A DNA stretch of 64,000 nucleotides, from NCBI RefSeq assembly GCF_900114325.1, contig NZ_FOSR01000009.1, forward strand, positions 1 through 64,000, written 5' to 3'. Under the pieces are notes generated by a model. It ran no database searches, was not told the origin of the DNA, and saw only the letters and a program-made list of their open reading frames with translations. Position 1 is the first letter of the stretch. The number at the start of each line of letters is the position of its first letter. Below, piece after piece: positions 9,701 through 15,209 of the stretch. Source of the stretch: Rhodanobacter glycinis (lineage in GTDB: Bacteria; Pseudomonadota; Gammaproteobacteria; Xanthomonadales; Rhodanobacteraceae). Both the position numbers and the translations under genes were made by a program.

Positions 9701-10233
9701 TCGGCCTCTACACCGAGCTGCTCGACCGCGCCGTGCGCGCGCTGAAGAGCGGCAAGGTGCCCGACTTCGACCTGACGAGCGAGCACGAGACGGAGGTGGA
9801 ACTGCACCTGCCCGCGCTGATTCCGGATGATTACCTGCCCGACGTGCACGCGCGCTTGACCCTGTACAAGCGCATCGCCAGCGCCCGCAACGACGACCAC
9901 CTGCGCGACCTGCAAGTGGAAATGATCGACCGCTTCGGCCTGCTGCCCGAGCCGACCAAAACCCTGTTCGCGCTATCCAGCCTCAAGCTGATGGCCACGC
10001 CACTCGGCATCCGCAAACTCGACTTCGGTGCCAACGGCGGCCGCATCACTTTCCGCGAAAAACCGGAAGTCGACCCGATGGCCATCATCAAACTGGTCCA
10101 GCGTCTGCCACGCGTCTACAAGCTGGAAGGCCAGGACAAGTTGCGCATCACCCTCGACCTGCCCGGTGCCACCGAACGCATCCGCAGCGCCCAGGAAGTG
10201 CTGGTATTGCTGGGTGCGCGACGACCGGGTTAG
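6748..10233 (+). CDS. mfd: Transcription-repair coupling factor Mfd
   Basis: A 1161-residue ATP-dependent translocase that removes RNA polymerase stalled at DNA lesions and recruits UvrA. Domains in order: UvrB-homology N-terminal region (~residues 25-420); RNA-polymerase-interacting region around VDHGVGRY (~residue 500); RecG-like motor with Walker A GDVGFGKTEV (~640), DEEQ box (~742), TATPIPRT (~770), and helicase motif VI in QLRGRVGRS (~915); TRCF C-terminal domain at the end. Length is close to E. coli Mfd (1148). Start at 6748 is preferred; ATG at 6769 is possible and the frame is open back to 6397. It carries a palindromic repeat copy at 8015-8050, described separately. Confidence 0.97.
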   Translation: MSQAHAIMSSPIKHPPLPTTPKQRRYWAPPHGSARALLIAEAARSHDGLLVAVTRDTQRASALEDELRIFAGNLPVLHFPDWETLPYDAFSPHPQIVSQRIATLYRLPDVKHGVLVVPMTTLMQRIAPRSHITGSGLVVSKGQKYDLAAEQRRLEASGYRHVPQVAEPGDFAVRGALIDIFPMGTVEPYRIELFDDEVESIRSFDPETQRSQQQVDKVDLLPAREFPLTEQAAKEFRDNLRERFPIDVRRCPLYQDMKEGVTPGGIEYYLPLFFEHTATLFDYLANDALFVLGEGTGEASEAFWTQTAERYDQRAHDIERPVLPPAELYLSPEQLREQLNKRLRVEVVDAGHEHAVASGTQPAPELPLNRKGEEPGTSLRHFLESYPGRVLIAADSAGRREALIETLASAGLKPENVEGWPAFLLPLHAGEGVRFAITIASLEQGFALTKPALTVLTERELFGERVRTERRKRRGAARDPESIIRDLTELSEGSPIVHVDHGVGRYHGLVSMELGGMEGEFLIIEYAKGDKLYVPVAQLGLVSRYSGTAPELAPLHSLGGDAWERARKKAAEKVRDVAAELLAIYAQREARGGQAMPIDRQLVEEFGASFPFEETPDQEQAIDAVLADLAAPRAMDRVICGDVGFGKTEVALRAAFATATAGKQVAVLVPTTLLAQQHYSNFADRFADWPVKVDVLSRFRSSKEVNEALKRLADGQIDVIVGTHKLLQSDIKFKNLGLVVVDEEQRFGVRQKEQLKKLRAEVDLLTMTATPIPRTLNMAMSGLRDLSLITTPPAHRMAVRTFISAWDPATIREAFQRELQRGGQVFFLHNEVQTIERTLRELEELVPDARIGVAHGQMAERELEKVMADFHRQRFNVLVCTTIIETGIDIPTANTIIINRADRFGLAQLHQLRGRVGRSHHRAYAYLIVPDRKSITADAEKRLEALASLEELGAGFTLATHDLEIRGAGELLGDEQSGQIQEIGFGLYTELLDRAVRALKSGKVPDFDLTSEHETEVELHLPALIPDDYLPDVHARLTLYKRIASARNDDHLRDLQVEMIDRFGLLPEPTKTLFALSSLKLMATPLGIRKLDFGANGGRITFREKPEVDPMAIIKLVQRLPRVYKLEGQDKLRITLDLPGATERIRSAQEVLVLLGARRPG
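8015..8050. repeat. palindromic repeat translated within mfd
   Basis: CTCCCCCTGCACGCAGGGGAG plus flanking bases match the intergenic CTCCCC/GGGGAG palindrome family seen at 6528-6676. Here it is read in frame as about 12 codons (around residue 425 of Mfd, encoding LLPLHAGEGV), at the end of the N-terminal half before the FAITIASLEQG strand. Confidence 0.6.
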
Positions 10234-10237
10234 AAAG

Positions 10238-10319
10238 CGAGGAGTGAGTGGAGAGGAGTGAGAAGTGAGAGAAGTGCTGCGTTTCCGCTTTCTCTATCTC
10301 CTCACTCCCATTCACTCAG
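10238..10319. repeat. GAGTGAG-rich inverted repeat downstream of mfd
   Basis: The left part is built of GAGGAGTGAGTGGAGAGG and AGTGAGAAGTGAGAG; the right part carries the complementary CTCCTCACTC and CATTCACTCA. The same sequence family occurs at 20925-21032. It begins a few bases after the mfd stop and may act as a transcription-terminating or messenger-stabilising structure (inference). Confidence 0.65.
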
Positions 10320-10400
10320 TCGTCGCTTATCCATGACAGCTGTCAGTGGCGCCCACGCCACTGCGCCCGGACAATCGCCTCGTTCACGGGAGAATGCGAT

Positions 10401-11117
10401 ATGCCGGGGAAACCCCAATTCGGTATCGATGCGCCTGCGCTTGTGCTCGGCTTCGCCATTGGCGGCCCGGCGCTGATCGCGCTCAGTTTCGCCGGTTTCC
10501 TCGCCCCGGCCCAGCCGTTGGTGTGGACGATGCGCTACACCGGCGCGATCCTGATCGCCGAAGCCGTCCTGATGACGCTGAGCAGCCTGTACGGCAAGCG
10601 CACGCAGTTGCGCCGGATGATCACCTCGCTCGCACTGCGCGGCGACGAACACGTGCTGGACGTGGGTTGCGGACGCGGCATGCTGCTGCTTGAAGCGGCA
10701 CGCCACCTGCCACGAGGCCGCGCCACCGGACTGGACCTGTGGAGCACTCGCGACCAGAGCGGCAACGCCGCCGACGCGACCACACGCAATGCCGCACTGG
10801 CCGGCTTGGCCGAGCGCGTGCAGATCGATACCGGCGACATGCGCCGCATGCCCTACCCCGATGCCAGCTTCGACGTGATCGTCTCCAGCCTCGCCATCCA
10901 CAACCTGCCCACGCAAACCGACCGCGAGCAAGCCGTGCGCGAGATCGCGCGCGTGCTGAAACCCGGTGGCCGCGTCGCCCTGCTCGACTTCCGCCACACC
11001 GCCGACTACGCCCACACCCTGCGCGCCAACGGTCTGGCCGACGCTCGCCGCGATGGACCAGGATTCCTGATGTTCCCATGGACATGGGTCGTGCGCGGGC
11101 ACAAGGGCGAAGGCTGA
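10401..11117 (+). CDS. Membrane-anchored SAM-dependent methyltransferase (class I)
   Basis: A 238-residue protein with two hydrophobic segments at the N-terminus (~residues 13-35 and 42-62), followed by a class I methyltransferase domain: motif I VLDVGCGRGMLL (~residue 78), acidic GDMRRMPYPDASFD loop, and VLKPGGRVALLDF (~residue 185). It should transfer methyl from SAM to an unknown acceptor at the membrane face. ATG at 10401 is preceded by a weak GAGAATG. It ends 4 bases from the stop of the integrase pseudogene, which is convergent. Confidence 0.82.
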   Translation: MPGKPQFGIDAPALVLGFAIGGPALIALSFAGFLAPAQPLVWTMRYTGAILIAEAVLMTLSSLYGKRTQLRRMITSLALRGDEHVLDVGCGRGMLLLEAARHLPRGRATGLDLWSTRDQSGNAADATTRNAALAGLAERVQIDTGDMRRMPYPDASFDVIVSSLAIHNLPTQTDREQAVREIARVLKPGGRVALLDFRHTADYAHTLRANGLADARRDGPGFLMFPWTWVVRGHKGEG

Positions 11118-11120
11118 GCC

Positions 11121-11374
11121 TCAGCGATCCAGCGGATTCAACACGCACTGTTCGCCACGATTGAGCACATGGGTGCAGACCTGCGCCGCACATGGACGTA
11201 CCAATGCCGCGGGCGCTGTTTGCCATCAGCCAGAATGAATCGCCAGATTTAATCCACGCAAACGCGTTCCGTATGCAAGTTGTAATGCTTCAAGCGCAAC
11301 CGTGCCCGCACCTGATCCAGCAACCGCGGCGTTGTCGGCCCCGTTACACCCTCACTTTCGCCCCGATAACTCAT
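11121..11374 (-). pseudogene. intI: Integron integrase remnant (intI), middle deleted
   Basis: Reading from 11374, the peptide RLLDQVRARLRLKHYNLHTE matches the start of IntI tyrosine recombinases, which begin ...LDQ(L/V)RERIRY(L/M)HYSLRTEQAYV. A TAA stop follows at 11251-11249, but homology continues past it (RFILADGKQRPR, like FIRFHG.RHP). A few bases later, in another frame, THVLNRGEQCVLNPLDR followed by TGA (ending 11121) matches the IntI C-terminus (YTHVL...GGxGVxSPLD). So about 50 N-terminal and ~18 C-terminal codons survive of an enzyme of about 320-340 residues. The catalytic Arg, His and Arg boxes are gone and only a THVL tail near the Tyr remains (the Tyr position itself is replaced). 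It is transcribed away from the cassettes, as in intact integrons. Confidence 0.85.
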
Positions 11375-11540
11375 ACCACCCCAAACGTCGCTGATAACAA
11401 CGACAGCATGCTTGCTCACCAGCCCAAGAGCATCCACGCAAAGCCATGATTTAGTGTAGGAATCCGCCGCTTGTGCGGTCAGGATGGGCGCGACATACTC
11501 GGCGCAACACCCCACTTTTAGGGCCTACTAAGCGTTAGGC
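11375..11540 (+). other. putative attI region and first cassette junction
   Basis: The stretch between the integrase start and the first cassette gene is where attI belongs. It ends in a perfect core site GTTAGGC (GTTRRRY) at 11534-11540, preceded by CCTACTAAGC, and directly followed by the first cassette gene. No promoter could be assigned with confidence. Assignment rests on position and the core site, so it is moderate. Confidence 0.55.
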
Positions 11541-11553
11541 AACAGGGGACGCC

Positions 11554-11892
11554 ATGAATACTCTTCGCATGATTTGGCTCGCAACAATCGTTCTCGGCAT
11601 TGGCGTAGAAGTCATCCTGCTTTCACTTCAAGCTGAAGCGTTGCGCCGCTATGGGCACAGCAGCTTTTGGCTACTTATAGTTGGTAGCGCATGTGCCGCC
11701 GTCTATGCGGCGATCGGAGCCATCCCTTACTTCATCACCCTCAGCGCAGCAGCGCTTACCAACCTTCTAAGTATCGGGCTGGCATTTGCCTTAGTCGGCG
11801 TCATATTTGGTGTGTGGGGCACTTTGTCGCTATTTCGTCGATTTGGGCAGCTTCATCGGGTATCAATTGGTGTAAGCGACGAGGCTGCCTAA
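11554..11892 (+). CDS. small membrane protein, first integron cassette gene
   Basis: A 112-residue protein with about three transmembrane helices (residues ~6-26, ~36-60, ~68-95) and no family I recognise. ATG lies 14 bases after the core site with GGGGA upstream. Base composition is visibly more AT-rich than the housekeeping genes nearby. Its stop lies inside GCCTAAG (11887-11893), which resembles the first half-site of an attC (RYYYAAC), as is usual for cassette genes. Being promoterless, short and next to the integrase remnant, it is best viewed as a captured cassette. Confidence 0.65.
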   Translation: MNTLRMIWLATIVLGIGVEVILLSLQAEALRRYGHSSFWLLIVGSACAAVYAAIGAIPYFITLSAAALTNLLSIGLAFALVGVIFGVWGTLSLFRRFGQLHRVSIGVSDEAA

Positions 11893-11910
11893 GGATGTTC
11901 TGATTTTGCC

Positions 11911-12025
11911 CGTCATCCCAGCGAGGCGCTTTTCAACGGCCGAAGGGCCGGTCAAGCTGGGATCCAGTGTCTATAGGCCATTGAAAGCAAAGACGCTGGA
12001 TTCCTGCTTTCGCAGGAAGGACGGG
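11911..12025. repeat. CGTCATCCC-type inverted repeat inserted in the integron
   Basis: The unit opens with CGTCATCCCAGCGAGGCGC and includes GGCCGAAGGGCCGG, GGGATCCAG and a closing CTGGATTCCTGCTTTCGCAG ... GACGG arm. It belongs to the same family as the perfect inverted repeat at 37545-37632. It sits between the first cassette gene and its attC-like site and may have inserted after cassette capture. Confidence 0.6.
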
Positions 12026-12048
12026 AAAAAGCAGATTGATCAGGCCTT

Positions 12049-12086
12049 CCCTAACTCGTTCAAGGCGCTCAATTCCAGCGTTGGGC
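12049..12086 (+). other. attC-like recombination site 1
   Basis: Half-site CCCTAAC (12049-12055), then TCGTTCAAGGCGCTC and AATTCCAGC, then core GTTGGGC (12080-12086). The order RYYYAAC...GTTCAAG...GTTRRRY is that of integron attC sites, and the interior matches site 2 (CTAAC..TCGTTCRAGGCGC..CAATTCCAGCGTT). At 38 bp it is shorter than typical attC sites, so it may be a shortened or partly decayed site. Confidence 0.6.
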
Positions 12087-12113
12087 CAGTCTAGACGTCA
12101 CAAAGGTTGATGC

Positions 12114-12431
12114 ATGGAACTGACGAATTTCGACCAATACCAGGATCTCTGTGGCGAGTTCCAAACTCAGTGGGTCGCGCTCCTACGTGACACTCTGCGA
12201 AAACACGGAATCCCGGACCGCTCCGCAAAATCAATTTGCGGTGACTTTAGCTTCGATTTATCTATGCTGTTCGATCAGGGCGAGCTCGAATATAAAGGTA
12301 CCGCGTACCGCCCAGTTGTCGCGTTCACGGACGACGATGAAAGTGCAAAAGTAGTTCTTCGCACAGATGGTCCTCAGTTTCACGAGTACGCCTTCGGTAC
12401 AACGGCTGACGCCTATGATCTTGATGCATAA
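12114..12431 (+). CDS. hypothetical integron cassette protein
   Basis: A 105-residue acidic soluble protein (MELTNFDQYQDLCGEFQTQW...) with no domain I can name. AAAGG precedes the ATG. It lies between two attC-like sites (12049-12086 and 12543-12588), has the small size and AT-richer composition of cassette genes, and has about 110 bp of non-coding DNA after it. The pattern FSFDLSMLFDQGEL and VVAFTDDDE suggests a small alpha/beta protein. No function is proposed. Confidence 0.65.
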   Translation: MELTNFDQYQDLCGEFQTQWVALLRDTLRKHGIPDRSAKSICGDFSFDLSMLFDQGELEYKGTAYRPVVAFTDDDESAKVVLRTDGPQFHEYAFGTTADAYDLDA

Positions 12432-12542
12432 ATCACCTGTTTTTGGCGCACCGCATTGTGCAGACTGTGTTGCATCGTTCTCATGTAGTAAATTCTGCGC
12501 ACCTTCACGCGACAAGCCGTCCAAATGTGCCTCGTCGCAGTC

Positions 12543-12588
12543 GTCTAACATCTCGTTCGAGGCGCCCTCCCAATTCCAGCGTTGATAC
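12543..12588 (+). other. attC-like recombination site 2
   Basis: Half-site GTCTAAC (12543-12549), interior ATCTCGTTCGAGGCGCCCTC and CCAATTCCAGC, then GTTGATAC (12581-12588) in the core position. The core deviates from GTTRRRY at its end, but the interior is nearly the same as in site 1. Two closely similar sites in tandem are characteristic of a chromosomal integron. Confidence 0.6.
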
Positions 12589-12602
12589 CTAAGGAGAGCT
12601 TC

Positions 12603-13070
12603 ATGCAGGAAAGCGATTTCGAGTACGTAGGCTTCTGGCCACGGGTTGGCGCATCCATCATCGATACCATCATCGTGTTCATCATTACCGCACCGCCGCT
12701 GCTCGCCATCTACGGTTGGGGCTACTTCATAAACAATAATGGACCGCTTGTTGCCGGTCCCGCTGACTTCTTGCTTTCTTGGGTTTTGCCTGCTGTGGCC
12801 GTCATCCTCTTCTGGCTTTACAAGCAAGCCACCCCTGGCAAGATGGTAGTGTCTGCCCGAGTAGTGGACGCAAGAACCGGGGAAACGCTCACCGTCGGCC
12901 AATCGATCGGTCGTTACCTTGCATACTTCGTCGCGATTCTGCCCCTTTTCCTCGGCATCATCTGGGTTGCTTTCGATCCTCGCAAGCAGGGTTGGCACGA
13001 CAAATTGGCCGGTTCTGTCGTTGTTCGCCCCAAGCACCGTGGCCCTGAGCCAGTTAGGTTCGGCGGCTAA
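12603..13070 (+). CDS. RDD family membrane protein (integron cassette)
   Basis: A 155-residue protein with three hydrophobic segments and the RDD-domain hallmarks: RVGASIIDTIIVFIIT (Arg and Asp in helix 1), the KQATPGKMVV loop, and WVAFDPRKQGWHDKLAGSVVV at the end. RDD proteins are integral membrane proteins of mostly unknown function, some linked to Na+/H+ exchange. Start at 12603 has AAGGAG 7 bases upstream; the in-frame codon at 12582 lies inside the attC-like site. The stop overlaps GGCTAAC (13065-13071), a possible attC half-site whose partner core is not found. Confidence 0.8.
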   Translation: MQESDFEYVGFWPRVGASIIDTIIVFIITAPPLLAIYGWGYFINNNGPLVAGPADFLLSWVLPAVAVILFWLYKQATPGKMVVSARVVDARTGETLTVGQSIGRYLAYFVAILPLFLGIIWVAFDPRKQGWHDKLAGSVVVRPKHRGPEPVRFGG

Positions 13071-13127
13071 CCAACCGGTGTCCACCTCTGCGCATGAAAT
13101 CTCTCAATCTCACCGCCAGGTGCAGGT

Positions 13128-13436
13128 ATGGAAACTCAATCACACAACGTACCGTCCCGGGTGGCAGTTCGCTGGCCGTTCCGCATCCTTGCCGCCATCA
13201 TCGTCTTGGCGGGGCTTGTTGCGGTCGTGGGCGCAACGCTTGCATGGTGGTCCCATGGCGCGGGCTTACCCAAGTGGCGAATGCTGTTCGCGCTTCCAGG
13301 CGTCGCCTGGCTGATTCGCATGGCGTGGACGTCTGCCATCCGCGGTCGTCCACCGGTATCCGAGTATTGGCCGTTTGCCTCCCAAAACATTTTCACGGTG
13401 TACGTCATCGTTTTTCTGGTGGCTTCGTACGCCTGA
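13128..13436 (+). CDS. small membrane protein, probable cassette-derived
   Basis: A 102-residue protein with a first transmembrane helix (~residues 17-40), a short basic middle (LPKWRMLFALPGVAWLIRMAW), and a C-terminal hydrophobic segment. No family recognised. It follows the RDD gene after 57 bp with GGTGCAGGT before the ATG. No attC-like site separates it from the RDD gene, so cassette status is uncertain. Confidence 0.55.
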   Translation: METQSHNVPSRVAVRWPFRILAAIIVLAGLVAVVGATLAWWSHGAGLPKWRMLFALPGVAWLIRMAWTSAIRGRPPVSEYWPFASQNIFTVYVIVFLVASYA

Positions 13437-13483
13437 TCCATCCGCAAGCGAATCGCTCCGCAGGCTTTGAGGAGGCTCCCGAC

Positions 13484-13726
13484 ATGACCTACGACCAATC
13501 GCAAATCGACGATGCAGTGCTCGCGCTACTTGCAGCATTCAGTTTTGACGGGTACCGGGCATGGAAAGGGTTTGACTTTGATGTCATGGATCGCCTGTGT
13601 GAGCAGGGCTTCATCGACAACCCGGTGGGCAAAGCCAAGTCGGTTTGGCTCACCCCGGAAGGTCTTGCGCGCGGCCGCGCCTTGGCCGAGCGCCTGTTTT
13701 GCGCCAGCCCACGCCATCCCGGCTGA
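13484..13726 (+). CDS. DUF6429 family small protein
   Basis: An 80-residue protein with the DUF6429 pattern: IDDAVLALLAAF near the start, DGYRAWKGFDFDVMDRL, then GFIDNPVGKAKSVWLTPEGL. It looks like a small winged-helix-type fold. Function unknown; related genes are common in proteobacterial accessory DNA. GAGGAGG precedes the ATG at a good distance. It belongs to the block of small genes following the integron remnant. Confidence 0.72.
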   Translation: MTYDQSQIDDAVLALLAAFSFDGYRAWKGFDFDVMDRLCEQGFIDNPVGKAKSVWLTPEGLARGRALAERLFCASPRHPG

Positions 13727-13811
13727 TATCTCATCCGAGGCGGGTGGCTGCACCGCCGCCCAACTTGCCAACTCCCCCTTGAACTTGATCGGTCATGGCC
13801 GGGAGTTCTGC

Positions 13812-13883
13812 ATGCGTTACGCGCTTTTGATCTGCGATTTCGATGGCACGCTGGCGAATACGCGCAAGGCTGTATGGATGTGA
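13812..13883 (+). pseudogene. HAD-superfamily phosphatase remnant (N-terminal fragment only)
   Basis: A 23-codon reading frame encodes MRYALLICDFDGTLANTRK before a TGA. This is the start of a HAD hydrolase of the phosphoglycolate phosphatase type, with the catalytic motif DFDGTLA. The cap and the other motifs are absent; the following 150 bp have no HAD homology in any frame I can see. A recombination or deletion joined this stub to unrelated DNA at the right border of the integron block. Confidence 0.65.
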
Positions 13884-14035
13884 ATGCACGCTGCCACCAC
13901 CGGAAGTGGGGGAGGCTTGCCGTCCCCGGATGCCGGCCACTGGCATTGCGCGCCCCGGTGGTCGATCATCGGACGCGTTGATGGCCCGGGATGACCGGGG
14001 AACCATCACCACCCACATGACTGACGAGGTGTCCC

Positions 14036-14485
14036 ATGAAATCCATCGTCACCGCACTATCCCTTCTGGCATTCGCCTGCGCTTCCGGCGTTTCGGCGGC
14101 GCCCGCCACATCGCATGACCCGGCTTACCATCCGCTACGCCCGGTGTCCTCGTGCCTGCAAACCGATCACATCAACGAGTGGTACATCGTGGATGCGCGC
14201 ACGGCCATCGTTCGCACCGGGCCGGATCGCTTTCTGGTGAAACTGCAGTCCGATTGCCCGCGTCTGGGCTATCCGCCCAAGGGGTTGATCTTCCACTCGA
14301 ACCCGGCCAACCAGGCGGTGATGCCGTGGCGCATCTGCGGCGAAGTTGGCGAAACCGTGCGCTCGCGCAACCAGCCACCGTGCGCGATCCAGTCGGTCAG
14401 CAAGATCGACAAGGCCGAGTTCGACCGTCTGCGCAAACATGCCGTCCGGCACGGCACGGGCGCGAACCAGCCGAGCAAGCCCTGA
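14036..14485 (+). CDS. DUF6491 family secreted protein
   Basis: A 149-residue protein with a cleavable signal peptide (cleavage near ASGVSA-AP, residue ~22). The mature part has two Cys-containing regions (SSCLQTDHINEWYIVD; SDCPRLG; WRICGEVGE; PPCAIQSVSKI) as in DUF6491, a periplasmic family in Xanthomonadales with no known role. The Cys pairs probably form disulfides. ATG 14036 follows GAGGTGTCCC. It stands alone; the next gene is convergent. Confidence 0.75.
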   Translation: MKSIVTALSLLAFACASGVSAAPATSHDPAYHPLRPVSSCLQTDHINEWYIVDARTAIVRTGPDRFLVKLQSDCPRLGYPPKGLIFHSNPANQAVMPWRICGEVGETVRSRNQPPCAIQSVSKIDKAEFDRLRKHAVRHGTGANQPSKP

Positions 14486-14505
14486 ATCTCGTCCCGTCAT
14501 CCATC

Positions 14506-14590
14506 GGCAGGAGCGGCTTCAGCCACGATGCTTTTGGCAGGGCGTCCGAACAGCCCTGAAAAGCATCGCCCGCGAGCGGGCTCCTGCCGG
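14506..14590. repeat. inverted pair of GGCAGGAGC REP-type palindromes
   Basis: The left arm GGCAGGAGCGGCTTCAGCC and the right arm GCGAGCGGGCTCCTGCC face each other, enclosing GATGCTTTTGGCAGGGC and its inverted partner GCCCTGAAAAGCATCG. It is therefore a long imperfect hairpin. Related units are at 45871-46036. Confidence 0.65.
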
Positions 14591-14651
14591 CGAAACAGTG
14601 TTGTCCGAGGGGATGTTGAACCGTCCCTCGCAGTTGGCACGGCCCAGACGC

Positions 14652-14683
14652 ACGAAGCCCGGCATGGAGCCGGGCTTCGTTTT
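14652..14683. terminator. strong stem-loop, likely rho-independent terminator
   Basis: ACGAAGCCCGGC and GCCGGGCTTCGT form a perfect 12-bp stem with a five-base loop, followed on the + strand by TTTG. It lies between the convergent genes at 14036-14485 and 14710-15144 and could stop transcription from both sides. Confidence 0.6.
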
Positions 14684-14709
14684 GCACCTTTGCAGACTGG
14701 AACGAGCGA

Positions 14710-15144
14710 TCAGTTGCCGTAGTAACCGTCGTCGCGGACGTAACGCGTCGGCCCGTTGTCGTAGACCACGGTACGTGTGGTCACTACGCGACGCGTGACA
14801 GGACCACTTTCGTAAACCACCGGCGCACCGTTCTCGTAGACCACGGTGGAAGGCGGCCCGTAGACCACAGGCGGCTGCGTATACACCACGGGCGGACTCA
14901 AGGCATTGCTGACCAGGCCCGCGACCGCGCCGGTGATGAGGGCGCCGGCAATCCAGCGGCCACCGCTCCAATGGCCGCCACGGTAGTAATGGCCGTGATA
15001 GCCACCATGATAACCACCGTGGTAACCACCGTGATAGCCGCCGCCATGACCCCAGCCGTGCGCCGAAGCGCCCAGCGGCATCGCCACCGCCGCAGCCAGC
15101 CCAAGGCTGATCGCCATCCACTTGCCGAGAGATTGCTTGGTCAT
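14710..15144 (-). CDS. secreted His/Gly/Tyr-repeat protein with Val/Tyr-rich tail
   Basis: A 144-residue exported protein. It has a signal peptide ending near ASAHG, four tandem copies of HGGY (a 12-base DNA repeat), a short hydrophobic glycine-zipper-like segment (WIAGALITGAVAGLVSNAL), and a tail of VVY-containing repeats (PPVVYTQPPVVYGPPSTVVY). The His-rich part could bind metal and the glycine zipper suggests membrane insertion; both are inferences. GGAGGTCTCCC precedes the ATG. Similar low-complexity proteins are common in Xanthomonadales, without known function. Confidence 0.7.
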   Translation of the reverse strand: MTKQSLGKWMAISLGLAAAVAMPLGASAHGWGHGGGYHGGYHGGYHGGYHGHYYRGGHWSGGRWIAGALITGAVAGLVSNALSPPVVYTQPPVVYGPPSTVVYENGAPVVYESGPVTRRVVTTRTVVYDNGPTRYVRDDGYYGN

Positions 15145-15209
15145 GGGAGACCTCCGGTTGTTCATGGGTTCCATGCTGGGCCGGCGGCACTTAATCCAAA
15201 CTGAAGGGT

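Noticed and set aside
6619-9915. 1098-codon open frame antisense to mfd
   Set aside because: GC-rich codon bias of mfd keeps the antisense frame open. The peptide is a low-complexity run of His/Gln/Val/Gly with no domain.
11192-11449. + strand ORF of 85 codons in the integrase remnant
   Set aside because: Overlaps the intI pseudogene on the opposite strand and lacks a recognisable domain.
13094-13483. Long reading frame upstream of the DUF6429 start
   Set aside because: It crosses the membrane-protein gene at 13128 in another frame; conservation starts only at 13484.
14998-15048. Tandem 12-bp repeat as a possible CRISPR or VNTR locus
   Set aside because: It encodes HGGY units in a secreted protein; there are no spacers.
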